NCBI GenBank assembly: GCA_024280015.1
Contig: JAJRQY010000116.1
Location: 1 to 38,288 of the forward strand
Source: Actinomycetes bacterium
GTDB taxonomy: Bacteria; Actinomycetota; Acidimicrobiia; Acidimicrobiales; SZUA-35
Reading direction: 5' to 3'
DNA: 38,288 nt
Shown here one piece after another: positions 14,709-22,092 of this stretch (positions are counted from its first letter, which is position 1; every line of letters begins with the position of its first letter). The notes beneath the pieces are model-generated. The model did no database searches, was not told the DNA's origin, and worked only from the letters and a program-made list of their open reading frames with translations. Made by a program: the position numbers and the translations under genes.

Positions 14709-17402
14709 ATGACATTTGATGGTTTCTTGAGCCAACTCCCCGATATCGATCCGGAAGAAACAACCGAATGGTTGGAATCCTTAGAAGCTGTCACCGAAAG
14801 CACCGGGAAGACCCGCGCCCGATACTTGTTGGGCCGGCTCAACGAACGAGCTCGTGAGCTTCACCTTGGCAACCCCAAGACCATCACGTCAGACTATGTC
14901 AACACCATCCCGACTGAGCAGCAGCCGTTCTTCCCCGGAGATGAGTTTCTCGAGCGGCGCATCCGCTCATTCATCCGTTGGAACGCGGCGGCCATGGTGG
15001 TCCGAGCCAACAAGAAGGCCGACGGAATCGGTGGCCACCTCTCTTCCTTTGCCTCCTCCGCCTCGCTCTATGAGGTGGGCTTCAACCATTTCTTCCGAGG
15101 TAAGGAAAACGGAACACCGGGCGACGCTGTCTACTTCCAAGGACATGCCGCTCCCGGCATCTACGCCCGCGCATTCATGGAGGGTCGGCGTAGTGAAGAC
15201 ACGCTGGACAACTTCCGCATGGAGGTCGGCGGCGGAGGCCTGTCCAGTTACCCCCACCCCCGACTCATGCCCGACTTCTGGGAATACCCAACCGTCTCCA
15301 TGGGGCTCGGGCCCATCAACTCGCTCTATCACGCCCGCTTCCTGAAGTACCTGCAGAATCGCCACATTGAAGACACCGAGCAATCACGAGTCTGGGCCTT
15401 CCTCGGCGACGGCGAGTGTGATGAGCCAGAAACCCTTGGCTCAATCTCCTTGGCCGGGCGTCACGGTCTGGACAATCTCACCTGGGTAGTGAACTGCAAT
15501 CTGCAGCGGCTGGATGGGCCAGTCCGCGGCAACGAAAAGGTTATTCAAGAACTAGAAGGAGTCTTTCGCGGGGCAGGCTGGAATGTCATCAAGGTGGTTT
15601 GGGGCGGACGCTGGGACGAGCTCCTACAACGCGACATCGATGGGGTCTTGCTCAACAAGATGAACTCCACTGTCGACGGCGAGTTTCAGCGATACGCAGT
15701 CGAGACTGGTGCCTACATTCGTGAGAACTTCTTCGGCCCGGACCCTCGGCTCCGCAAGCTAGTCGAGCACCTGTCTGACGACGAGCTGCGAGGCCTCCCC
15801 CGCGGTGGACACGACTACAAGAAGGTCTACGCCGCATACAAGGCCGCGGTAGAACACGTCGGACAACCAACGGTCATCCTGGCCAAGACAGTCAAGGGCT
15901 GGACCCTTGGCCAAGGATTTGAGGGGCGAAACGCAACCCACTCCATCAAGAAAATGAGCAAGAAGCAGATCCTGGAACTTCGTGACCGGCTTCAACTCCA
16001 GAACGACATCTCCGAGGAGATGTTGGAAGATGGGTTGCCTCCGTATCTGCAACCAGCTCCGGACTCTCCCGAGCATCAATACATGGTTGGACGTCGCAAG
16101 GCCCTTGACGGTGCCCTTCCTCATCGGCAGGGATCTGCCATACGGCGACCACTGCAAATGCCAACGGACAAGCCCTTCGCTACCTTCATTGAAGGCTCCG
16201 GTGGGCGAGCAGTCAGTACAACCATGGCTTTCACCTCAATGCTTCGTGAGATGATGCGAGAAGACGAGTTCGGTCCACGAGTGGTGCCAATCGTGCCCGA
16301 TGAGGCCCGAACCTTCGGCATGGACTCGATGTTTCGCGAGTTCGAAATCTATGCGCCCTTTGGCCAGAAGTATGAACCCGTCGACCATGAGCTTCTGCTT
16401 TCCTACAGCGAAAGCAGCACCGGCCAATTCCTGGAAGAAGGCATTACCGAGGCTGGATCCATGGCCAGCTGGATTGCCGCTGCTACCAGCTACGCCCATC
16501 AGGGCGTACCCATGGTCCCGTTCTTCACCTTTTACTCAATGTTTGGGTTCCAACGGGTTGGCGACCTCATCTGGTCGGCTGCTGACTCACGAGCCCGCGG
16601 TTTCCTGATGGGAGCAACTGCTGGCCGAACAACTCTGATGGGCGAAGGCCTCCAACATCAAGATGGCCACAGCTTGCTCTTGGCTTCGACCGTTCCTGCT
16701 TGCCAGACTTATGACCCTGCCTTCGCCTATGAGCTCTCGGTCATCATCCAGGATGGCATCAAGCGGATGTATGAAGACAACGAGGACATCTTCTACTACA
16801 TCACCATTTACAACGAGAACTATGAACAACCGGCTATGCCAGATGGTTCGACTGAGGGAATCCTTCGCGGCCTCTACCGTTGGGCTGACAGCCCGGATGG
16901 CTTTGACACTCGTGCATCCATCGTGTTCTCCGGAACCTCCCAAGGGCCAGCCCGAGAAGCTCAGACTGAACTAGCCGAACGATGGGGAGTCGGCGTCGAT
17001 TTGTGGAGTGCTACGAACTACAAGCGATTGAGAGAGGACGCGTTGGAGGTGGAACGCTGGAACCGACTCCATCCAGCCGAGCATCCGCGTACCGCATATA
17101 TCACTGACCAGGTCTCAGCTAAGGCTGGTCCGGTGGTAGCGGTCAGTGACTTTGTGCGTTCGGTGCCTGAGCAAATCGCTCGGTTCATTCCCAATCGGTT
17201 CGCCGTTCTTGGCACCGACGGTATGGGTTTGAGCGACACCCGCGAGGCCCTGCGAACCCACTTCGAGACCAATATGGCCAATATTGTTGTCACCGTGTTG
17301 GAACAGCTGGTGGCCGAAAGCGTGCTGGATCGACAAGCCATCATCGACGCAATTTCCCACTATGAGTTGGACGTCGACGGCCCCGTCCCCTGGGCTAACT
17401 AG
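14709..17402 (+). CDS. aceE: Pyruvate dehydrogenase E1, homodimeric type
   Basis: An 897-residue thiamine-diphosphate enzyme that decarboxylates pyruvate and acylates the E2 lipoyl arm. The length and the start (DPEETTEWLESLEAV) are typical of homodimeric AceE rather than the alpha2beta2 type. The ThDP/Mg motif is LGDGECDEPE (about residue 231 on), closing with NCNLQRLDGPVRGN about 30 residues later. Other recognisable segments are the middle KTVKGWTLGQGFEGRNATHS, the pyrimidine-domain region GEGLQHQDGHS and the C-terminal FVRSVPEQIARFIPNRF. It is expected to be cytosolic, working with the E2 at 9177-10655 and the E3 at 10765-12171. Transcription is divergent from the RNase HI fusion gene. 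Confidence 0.96.
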   Translation: MTFDGFLSQLPDIDPEETTEWLESLEAVTESTGKTRARYLLGRLNERARELHLGNPKTITSDYVNTIPTEQQPFFPGDEFLERRIRSFIRWNAAAMVVRANKKADGIGGHLSSFASSASLYEVGFNHFFRGKENGTPGDAVYFQGHAAPGIYARAFMEGRRSEDTLDNFRMEVGGGGLSSYPHPRLMPDFWEYPTVSMGLGPINSLYHARFLKYLQNRHIEDTEQSRVWAFLGDGECDEPETLGSISLAGRHGLDNLTWVVNCNLQRLDGPVRGNEKVIQELEGVFRGAGWNVIKVVWGGRWDELLQRDIDGVLLNKMNSTVDGEFQRYAVETGAYIRENFFGPDPRLRKLVEHLSDDELRGLPRGGHDYKKVYAAYKAAVEHVGQPTVILAKTVKGWTLGQGFEGRNATHSIKKMSKKQILELRDRLQLQNDISEEMLEDGLPPYLQPAPDSPEHQYMVGRRKALDGALPHRQGSAIRRPLQMPTDKPFATFIEGSGGRAVSTTMAFTSMLREMMREDEFGPRVVPIVPDEARTFGMDSMFREFEIYAPFGQKYEPVDHELLLSYSESSTGQFLEEGITEAGSMASWIAAATSYAHQGVPMVPFFTFYSMFGFQRVGDLIWSAADSRARGFLMGATAGRTTLMGEGLQHQDGHSLLLASTVPACQTYDPAFAYELSVIIQDGIKRMYEDNEDIFYYITIYNENYEQPAMPDGSTEGILRGLYRWADSPDGFDTRASIVFSGTSQGPAREAQTELAERWGVGVDLWSATNYKRLREDALEVERWNRLHPAEHPRTAYITDQVSAKAGPVVAVSDFVRSVPEQIARFIPNRFAVLGTDGMGLSDTREALRTHFETNMANIVVTVLEQLVAESVLDRQAIIDAISHYELDVDGPVPWAN

Positions 17403-17421
17403 AGATTGTCTCGCTGCGTTT

Positions 17422-17431
17422 CTAACGTTAG
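17422..17431. repeat. 10-bp palindrome after aceE
   Basis: CTAACGTTAG is a perfect palindrome 20 bp after the aceE stop. It has no loop or T-run for an intrinsic terminator, so it may be a protein-binding half-site or chance. Confidence 0.3.
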
Positions 17432-17444
17432 CACTGAAGGGGTC

Positions 17445-17474
17445 TCGACAAACTTGCCCTCCCTGTCGTAGTAT
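17445..17474 (+). promoter_or_regulatory. Possible promoter of the ferritin-like gene
   Basis: TCGACA (17445-17450) and TAGTAT (17469-17474) are 18 bp apart, with five and four matches to the -35 and -10 consensus. The predicted leader would be about 110 nt up to ATG 17594. Pattern match only. Confidence 0.35.
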
Positions 17475-17593
17475 CTCACCTTACGGTGTCAGTCAGCCGA
17501 GAATGGACTCGCTTGACCCATCGTCTCTTCACTCGATCCAATTCCGCGCTCTCACCGGCGCCACAACAGTTCCACCACCTGAGAGGGCAACCA

Positions 17594-18733
17594 ATGACGG
17601 CTACTGACTACGAGATGCTCGGTCGAAACGACGCCAACGACATCGCCCAGATCCTGATGCTGACCAATACCGAGAAGGAAGCATCCATCTCCATCGTCAA
17701 AAACGAAGCCGACTCGATCTTTACGTGGGACTACGAAAAGGGTGCTCGCCCTCGCCTGAACAAGCTGTACGAGAAATCCAAGCACTCCATGTGGGACGGC
17801 GAGAAGGATCTGGACTGGTCCATTGACGTTGACCAGGACAAGGTCGTTGCCGACATTGCCATGGTAAGCGAGGTTCAGAATGGGCCAATTACCCGCCTGG
17901 CAGAGTCAGCCGACAGCCCGTTCAAGAATTGGGGCGACAAGGAGTGGGCTCAACTGGACAAGGAGTCGTTGAATTGGCAACTCAGCCAGTTCATGCACGG
18001 TGAACAGGGTGCCCTCATCGCTACCGCCAAGATTGTGGAGACCGTCCCTTGGATTGATGCGAAGTATTACGCCTCGACCCAGGTCATGGATGAAGCCCGC
18101 CACGTCGAGGTGTTCGCCAAATATCTGGACACCAAGCTTGAAGGCAACTATCCAGTCAATGTCCACCTCAAGCATCTGCTTGATGACATCATCAACCATA
18201 GTGAATGGGACATGACCTATTTGGGCATGCAGATCATGGTTGAGGGATTGGCTCTTGCCGCCTTTGGCTACCTCCACATGATGACGTCGGAGCCACTTCT
18301 GAAGCAGCTGTTGCGCTATGTCATGAGTGACGAAGCCCGCCACGTTGCCTTCGGCGTCTTGACCTTGGAAGAGTATTACCAGCATCTCACCCTGGCCGAG
18401 ATCCAGGAGCGCCAAGAGTTTGCCTTCGAGGCTGCAGTTCGCATGCGCGACCGTTTCCTCCAGCAGGAGGTATGGGACCGGATGGGGATCACGAACATTC
18501 GTCCCATCATCGACGCCCAGCTCAATGCGGCACCGGAAGAGAAGGAATTCCAACGACTCCTCTTCTCCAAGATCGTGCCTAACTGTCGCAAGCTAGGCCT
18601 GCTGGATGCTGGCGAAGGCTGGCTGCGAACCAAGTTCGAAGAGATCAATGTGATCGAGTTCGAGCACCTGGAATCAACTGACACCGAGTTTGACGACTTT
18701 GCCCTCGGCAGCGACGACGTCACCTCTGTTTAG
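17594..18733 (+). CDS. Ferritin-like diiron protein (oxygenase/oxidase-like)
   Basis: A 379-residue protein with two matching iron-site motifs: E137 followed 30 residues later by E167-A-R-H170, and E217 followed by E247-A-R-H250 (both within DEARH). This E...ExxH twice pattern is that of the ferritin-like diiron superfamily shared by ribonucleotide reductase R2, acyl-ACP desaturase and AurF-type N-oxygenases. Equal spacing in both halves supports a four-helix-bundle duplication. The substrate is unknown. The C-terminus is acidic. ATG 17594 has GAGAGG eight nt upstream; the longer frame from 17486 has no comparable site. The TAG stop overlaps by four bases with the stop of the convergent lipoprotein gene. 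Confidence 0.85.
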   Translation: MTATDYEMLGRNDANDIAQILMLTNTEKEASISIVKNEADSIFTWDYEKGARPRLNKLYEKSKHSMWDGEKDLDWSIDVDQDKVVADIAMVSEVQNGPITRLAESADSPFKNWGDKEWAQLDKESLNWQLSQFMHGEQGALIATAKIVETVPWIDAKYYASTQVMDEARHVEVFAKYLDTKLEGNYPVNVHLKHLLDDIINHSEWDMTYLGMQIMVEGLALAAFGYLHMMTSEPLLKQLLRYVMSDEARHVAFGVLTLEEYYQHLTLAEIQERQEFAFEAAVRMRDRFLQQEVWDRMGITNIRPIIDAQLNAAPEEKEFQRLLFSKIVPNCRKLGLLDAGEGWLRTKFEEINVIEFEHLESTDTEFDDFALGSDDVTSV

Positions 18734-20037
18734 GAATCCGATTCAGGTTCAACTTGGGCGTAAACATGGATGACACCGGAGTAGGCCGACACCCACACTT
18801 CTCGCGACTGGGGATCGAAGGTGATCCCAATTGGATGGTGGGCCGTCTTGAACGTTTGCAGTATTTCGAAGTCTGAGGTGCGAACCTGGCTCATGGTGTC
18901 CGATTCATAGTTGACGACATAGATGGTGTGCCCGTCATCAGCGACAGCCATACTTCGTGGCGCAGTACCAGTCCGCACCCGATCAACAACCTCGCCGGTT
19001 GCCAGATCAATCTTGATCACCGTGCCCTCGCCATTGAGGGTCACATTCAGGATTTGGTTGTCTGGGCTGATAACAACATGCCTCGGATTGCTGCCAACTC
19101 CTTTCAGCCAACCAAGCTCAAGCTCGTCACTGTCATTCTCAGTATCGCCAACACGCTCAAGGTCAATGATCGCGATATCGGACCCGCCCATGACTGTGGC
19201 GTAGGCCGTCTTCGAGTCCGACGAAACAGCGATGCCCCGAGGATGACGCCCAAGCGGGATCGAACGAATCAAGTCGCCGGATGCAAGGTCAATCACCGAC
19301 AAGTCAAAGGAGCACCAGTTCGTGACCAGCAGATACCGATTGTCCGGCGTGACCTGTAGGTACTTGGGAACCGACCCAACCTCATACACCGCATCAATGG
19401 GTGAACCAGAACCACCGAGAAGCTCGGTGTCAACCCGGTAGACATAGCTGTTCTGACCCTCACCGCGGTTGCAATTGTCACCAGCGCCTCCACCAAATCC
19501 GGGGCCATACATCTGGTAGTTGGACACATAGCCATAGCGACCATCCGGACTGAATGCGGCCTCAACCGGGGCCCCTTGATAGCTACCAGATGGAATGTCA
19601 ATTCCGAAGGCAGCCAGATCGACGGTGACAGGGATCGTCGCCACCAGCTGCTCCTCAGAACCAAAGACCGTGATGGTGTGTCGGTACATCATGTTCTGAG
19701 CAAAGAAGTAGCCGGTACCCGAAGCAACAACTGACTTGGAAGCGAGGTCTGCGGTCAAGCGGTCGATCTGCTCGAGTGCAAGCTCATCGGACCTTGGCGG
19801 TGGAGGCGGTTGGGTCGTTGGCGCAACCGTCGTTGTCGGATCATTCGTCGTTGGTATCGGGACGGTCGTTGTCGAAGGAGGGATAGGCGGGACGCTGGCC
19901 ACAAGTAAGACCGTTGTGACCGGCAAGGTCGTTCCCAGCGCGACCTCGTTTGCACCGCCAGCGCAACCGCCAACAAGGGACATGGCTGCGGCACCGAACA
20001 TCCAACGCCTCAGCCTTCCCGCCGCGTGAGTAGCCAC
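18730..20037 (-). CDS. Lipoprotein with YVTN-type beta-propeller
   Basis: A 435-residue predicted surface lipoprotein. A basic N-terminus (RLRRW) and hydrophobic MFGAAAMSLVGG precede the lipobox cysteine. A Thr/Pro-rich, presumably extended linker follows (about residues 33-85). The rest repeats blade motifs of the YVTN/lactonase-like propeller family, such as VAVSSDSKTAYAT-like, GSNPRHVVISPDNQ, GTAPRSMAVADDGHTIYVVN and HHPIGITFDPQSREVWVS, about seven blades. Such proteins often bind ligands or surfaces, and no enzymatic residues are evident. GTG 20037 is preferred because GGGGAGGG lies about seven nt upstream; ATG 20043 is too close to it. Its stop overlaps that of the ferritin-like gene. 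Confidence 0.85.
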   Translation of the reverse strand: MATHAAGRLRRWMFGAAAMSLVGGCAGGANEVALGTTLPVTTVLLVASVPPIPPSTTTVPIPTTNDPTTTVAPTTQPPPPPRSDELALEQIDRLTADLASKSVVASGTGYFFAQNMMYRHTITVFGSEEQLVATIPVTVDLAAFGIDIPSGSYQGAPVEAAFSPDGRYGYVSNYQMYGPGFGGGAGDNCNRGEGQNSYVYRVDTELLGGSGSPIDAVYEVGSVPKYLQVTPDNRYLLVTNWCSFDLSVIDLASGDLIRSIPLGRHPRGIAVSSDSKTAYATVMGGSDIAIIDLERVGDTENDSDELELGWLKGVGSNPRHVVISPDNQILNVTLNGEGTVIKIDLATGEVVDRVRTGTAPRSMAVADDGHTIYVVNYESDTMSQVRTSDFEILQTFKTAHHPIGITFDPQSREVWVSAYSGVIHVYAQVEPESDS

Positions 20038-20069
20038 GATCATCCCTCCCCTACTTCGAGCCCACTATC

Positions 20070-20825
20070 TCATGATCGCCGGCGACGTTCCAACCAACCA
20101 AGAAGTACCGCCATCGCCCGTGGGTCATGCCTCAGCTGATGGCTGGCTCCCTCAATCAGACGCAGATCAGCTTCGCTATGAGCATCGGCAATGGCTCGAG
20201 CATCAAATTGCGGCACTACTTCGTCGGCAACACCGTGCATTACCAGGAGAGGCCGCGGAAAGAGGGCTTCTGCTGCTGAGGTCGGTCGGGCCGCCTTGAG
20301 TTCGGCCTTCCAGGCATCGGTGTCCTCGGGGAACTCAGGCGTCTTGATAGCGCCGACGTCTCGGGCATGGCGAAGTAACCGATCCGGCTGGGTAGCCCAA
20401 TCGTTGAAGTCCGCAGGTGATGCCAACATGGCAACACCGGCAACGTCGGGTTCGGTTACCGAGGCAATGGCGCCCACTGCTCCACCGGTGCCGGTCCCAC
20501 AAACCCAGATCCGGGCCGATCGGCCGACTGCGCGTAGGTAGGTGATACTGGCCTGAGCATCCTCTACCCAACCATTCAGACTGAAGTCGCCACCCGATGA
20601 TCCGCAGCCACGGAACCGGATAGCAAGTGCGATCCAGCCCATCTCCAGTGAGATTCGGTCGGCGAGCTCGGCCATGTCCAGACCAATGTGTTCGGCATTG
20701 ATTGCTCCGGACGGAAAGCCGTGCAGCAACAACACTCCGGGGGCCTTCTGTTTCCCAACGGGTTGTGCCAGATGGGCTTCCAGCGTGATCCCATCGGTGG
20801 ATGGGATGCGAACGAGCTCAGACAG
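20070..20825 (-). CDS. Alpha/beta-hydrolase-fold protein lacking nucleophile Ser and a standard start
   Basis: The first standard start in this frame is GTG 20735 (221 residues), yet convincing hydrolase sequence continues 30 codons upstream (SELVRIPSTDGITLEAHLA, then VLLLHGFPSG). No ATG, GTG or TTG lies between the upstream in-frame stop and 20735; CTG 20825 is the best candidate. The fold is clear: the oxyanion-hole HGFPSG, an acid in HGVADEVVP and a histidine in EGASHQL. At the nucleophile elbow, where GxSxGG is expected, the sequence reads CGTGTGGA with Gly in place of Ser, so ordinary serine-hydrolase chemistry is unlikely. The gene follows the small 67-residue gene (stop 20818), overlapping it by a few bases, and precedes the lipoprotein gene. 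Confidence 0.75.
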   Translation of the reverse strand: MSELVRIPSTDGITLEAHLAQPVGKQKAPGVLLLHGFPSGAINAEHIGLDMAELADRISLEMGWIALAIRFRGCGSSGGDFSLNGWVEDAQASITYLRAVGRSARIWVCGTGTGGAVGAIASVTEPDVAGVAMLASPADFNDWATQPDRLLRHARDVGAIKTPEFPEDTDAWKAELKAARPTSAAEALFPRPLLVMHGVADEVVPQFDARAIADAHSEADLRLIEGASHQLRHDPRAMAVLLGWLERRRRS

Positions 20826-21021
20826 AGCCCGGCCCGTCGTAAAGCCGGTAGCCGCGATTGCGGGCTTCAGTGGCGGTATCGGGACCGAAACAGAGATAGG
20901 TCCCTGCTTCCATCAGTTCATTGATGATGGATTCGTCGGTCATGGCGTCGACGTCATAGGCCGTCAGGTTTCGCTTGTCGCCAACAAACTGGAAATGCTC
21001 GAACTTGATTGGTCGCTTCAT
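20818..21021 (-). CDS. Small conserved-looking protein, 67 residues
   Basis: A 67-residue polar protein (start MKRPIKFEHFQFVGDKR, end GYRLYDGPGSV). The compact charged sequence with several aromatic residues reads like a genuine folded small protein, with motif-like segments YDVDAMTDES and CFGPDTATEARNRGYR. I cannot name a family. ATG 21021 lacks a clear ribosome site; a TAGGAT hexamer nine bases upstream suggests a very short leader. The TGA stop at 20818 falls inside the start region of the downstream hydrolase-fold gene, in the -1 frame relative to it, so the two are probably translationally coupled. Confidence 0.65.
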   Translation of the reverse strand: MKRPIKFEHFQFVGDKRNLTAYDVDAMTDESIINELMEAGTYLCFGPDTATEARNRGYRLYDGPGSV

Positions 21022-21098
21022 GAGGGTTTGATCCTAACTCATTCGACGCTGGGCACGGGAATTCCCTCGTCCTGGTTCGTTGTCACAAAAACGAGTAT

Positions 21099-21123
21099 CG
21101 GGGGCAGCCGATGGCTACCCCCG
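21099..21123 (-). terminator. Stem-loop, terminator- or attenuator-like
   Basis: A CGGGGG/CCCCCG stem continues, after one mismatch, into AGCC/GGCT with a 3-nt loop. Read on the minus strand it is followed about seven bases later by a TTTTT run, which would suit an intrinsic terminator or attenuator upstream of the 67-residue gene (start 21021). Confidence 0.45.
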
Positions 21124-21243
21124 AGGGACTCGCTGCAAACCACTCGGCTCGCAAACTACTTGTGGAACCCCGAAGGGTTTTCCATCTGCGTTCTCCGAAT
21201 GTGACAGTCTTGGCAAAGACGGTCTCACTCAGGGAGTTAGCGG

Positions 21244-21351
21244 ATGGCCACCTCCGAGATTCCAAAGTCAGAATTCTTCAACTTGGATCACCTCCTTCCT
21301 CTGATTGGAAGTCAGTCTGACACACCGTGGCACCCTCCGTCATCTGAATAA
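21244..21351 (+). CDS. Possible 35-residue protein
   Basis: ATG 21244 is preceded at seven nt by AGGGAG, a good ribosome site, and opens a 35-codon frame (start MATSEIPKSEFFNLDHLL) ending TAA 21349-21351. It is the only well-initiated plus-strand frame in this gap. No family is recognised, and the size allows chance. Confidence 0.35.
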   Translation: MATSEIPKSEFFNLDHLLPLIGSQSDTPWHPPSSE

Positions 21352-21471
21352 GCGCTAACCCTTCCCACCAACTGGCACCGGCAGCGATCCATATACGACA
21401 CCTGACCGGTGCCAGATCGGAAATCTCGCTGCATCCCCGGGTCATCACCAACTAGCCAGGGTCATCACCAA

Positions 21472-22035
21472 TCAGTTAGAGGCTGCGTCGCCGGGACCAA
21501 TCTCGGGTGGCTCATAGGGCGAGTCCAGCAATGGCAGCTCGGCCAGGTCGGCCTCGACGTTTACGGGGTCATCCAGGTGTATGGCACCCATGAATTGCAG
21601 GTAGGACGAGTGTGCCTCCACCACCGCAGCCGCGTGTTCTCGCTTCACGTCCAGACCGACGATGTCGGCTCGTTCCATCACATAGTCAAGGGGGTCAAAC
21701 TCTTCGAAGACCACTGGCCCATCGCTATCGTTCTCCGGCGCCCAATGGTAGGCCTGAACCCATTCCATGTGCAGACGAATCAGCCGTCGAACATCGTCAT
21801 AACTCAGTACCGAGGAAACCTCAATGGGGATGGCATCTCCGACAAAGTCAATGGCCTCATGGGTGTCGACGACGATCTGGGCCGGCATCTTTGATGTCTT
21901 GTCAACGGCTGATCCGACAAAGACCAGGCCAATCATCACCACCGCGGCAGCCGTGGCCAACAAGATAAGGACGGGAATCACGAGCCCAACCGTAGGCCCA
22001 CCCCACCCCGATTCAGCACCACTCACCAAAACCAA
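21472..22035 (-). CDS. Single-pass membrane protein, hypothetical
   Basis: A 187-residue frame starting at TTG 22035, with GTG 22026 as an equally possible start. One strong membrane helix lies at about residues 16-42 (VGLVIPVLILLATAAAVVMIG). It is followed by an acidic soluble domain containing VVDTHEAIDFVGDA, LSYDDVRRLIRLHMEWVQ and EEFDPLDYVMERADIVGLD, and a Pro/Asp-rich tail. The soluble part is probably extracytoplasmic, though topology is not certain. I do not recognise the family. It lies immediately downstream of a 34-bp palindrome that separates it from the acyl-CoA dehydrogenase gene on the same strand. Confidence 0.7.
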   Translation of the reverse strand: MVLVSGAESGWGGPTVGLVIPVLILLATAAAVVMIGLVFVGSAVDKTSKMPAQIVVDTHEAIDFVGDAIPIEVSSVLSYDDVRRLIRLHMEWVQAYHWAPENDSDGPVVFEEFDPLDYVMERADIVGLDVKREHAAAVVEAHSSYLQFMGAIHLDDPVNVEADLAELPLLDSPYEPPEIGPGDAASN

Positions 22036-22036
22036 G

Positions 22037-22070
22037 CTGGTGCCGGTAGAGCATGCTCTACCGGCACCAG
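22037..22070 (-). terminator. Perfect 34-bp palindrome, probable terminator
   Basis: Every base from 22037 to 22070 pairs with its mirror position. As RNA it forms a 14-bp GC-rich stem (CTGGTGCCGGTAGA with its complement) closed by a GCATGC loop. On the minus strand it begins 22 bp after the acyl-CoA dehydrogenase stop and is followed by a T-rich CTTGGTTTTGG, fitting an intrinsic terminator for that gene. A protein-binding operator is the alternative. Confidence 0.7.
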
Positions 22071-22092
22071 AATTACTAAAGGACTCTTCCGC

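Larger units (their letters stand above)
21022..21471. other. 450-bp gene-poor region with stem-loops
   Basis: No gene of normal size is convincing here. The stretch holds a strong stem-loop (21099-21123), a short hairpin AACCC-CGAA-GGGTT (21166-21179) followed by T residues, a weak GTCTT-GGCA-AAGAC stem near 21208, and a 14-bp match to the conserved 3' end of 16S rRNA (21284-21297). A 35-codon plus-strand frame is listed separately. Confidence 0.5.

Noticed and set aside
20674-21204. Plus-strand 176-residue frame over the hydrolase/67-residue gene junction
   Set aside because: It is antisense to two frames with protein-like sequence and lacks a ribosome site or any domain.
21284-21297. Fragment of a 16S rRNA gene
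   Set aside because: Only 14 bases match; the preceding sequence is unrelated to the 16S 3' domain.
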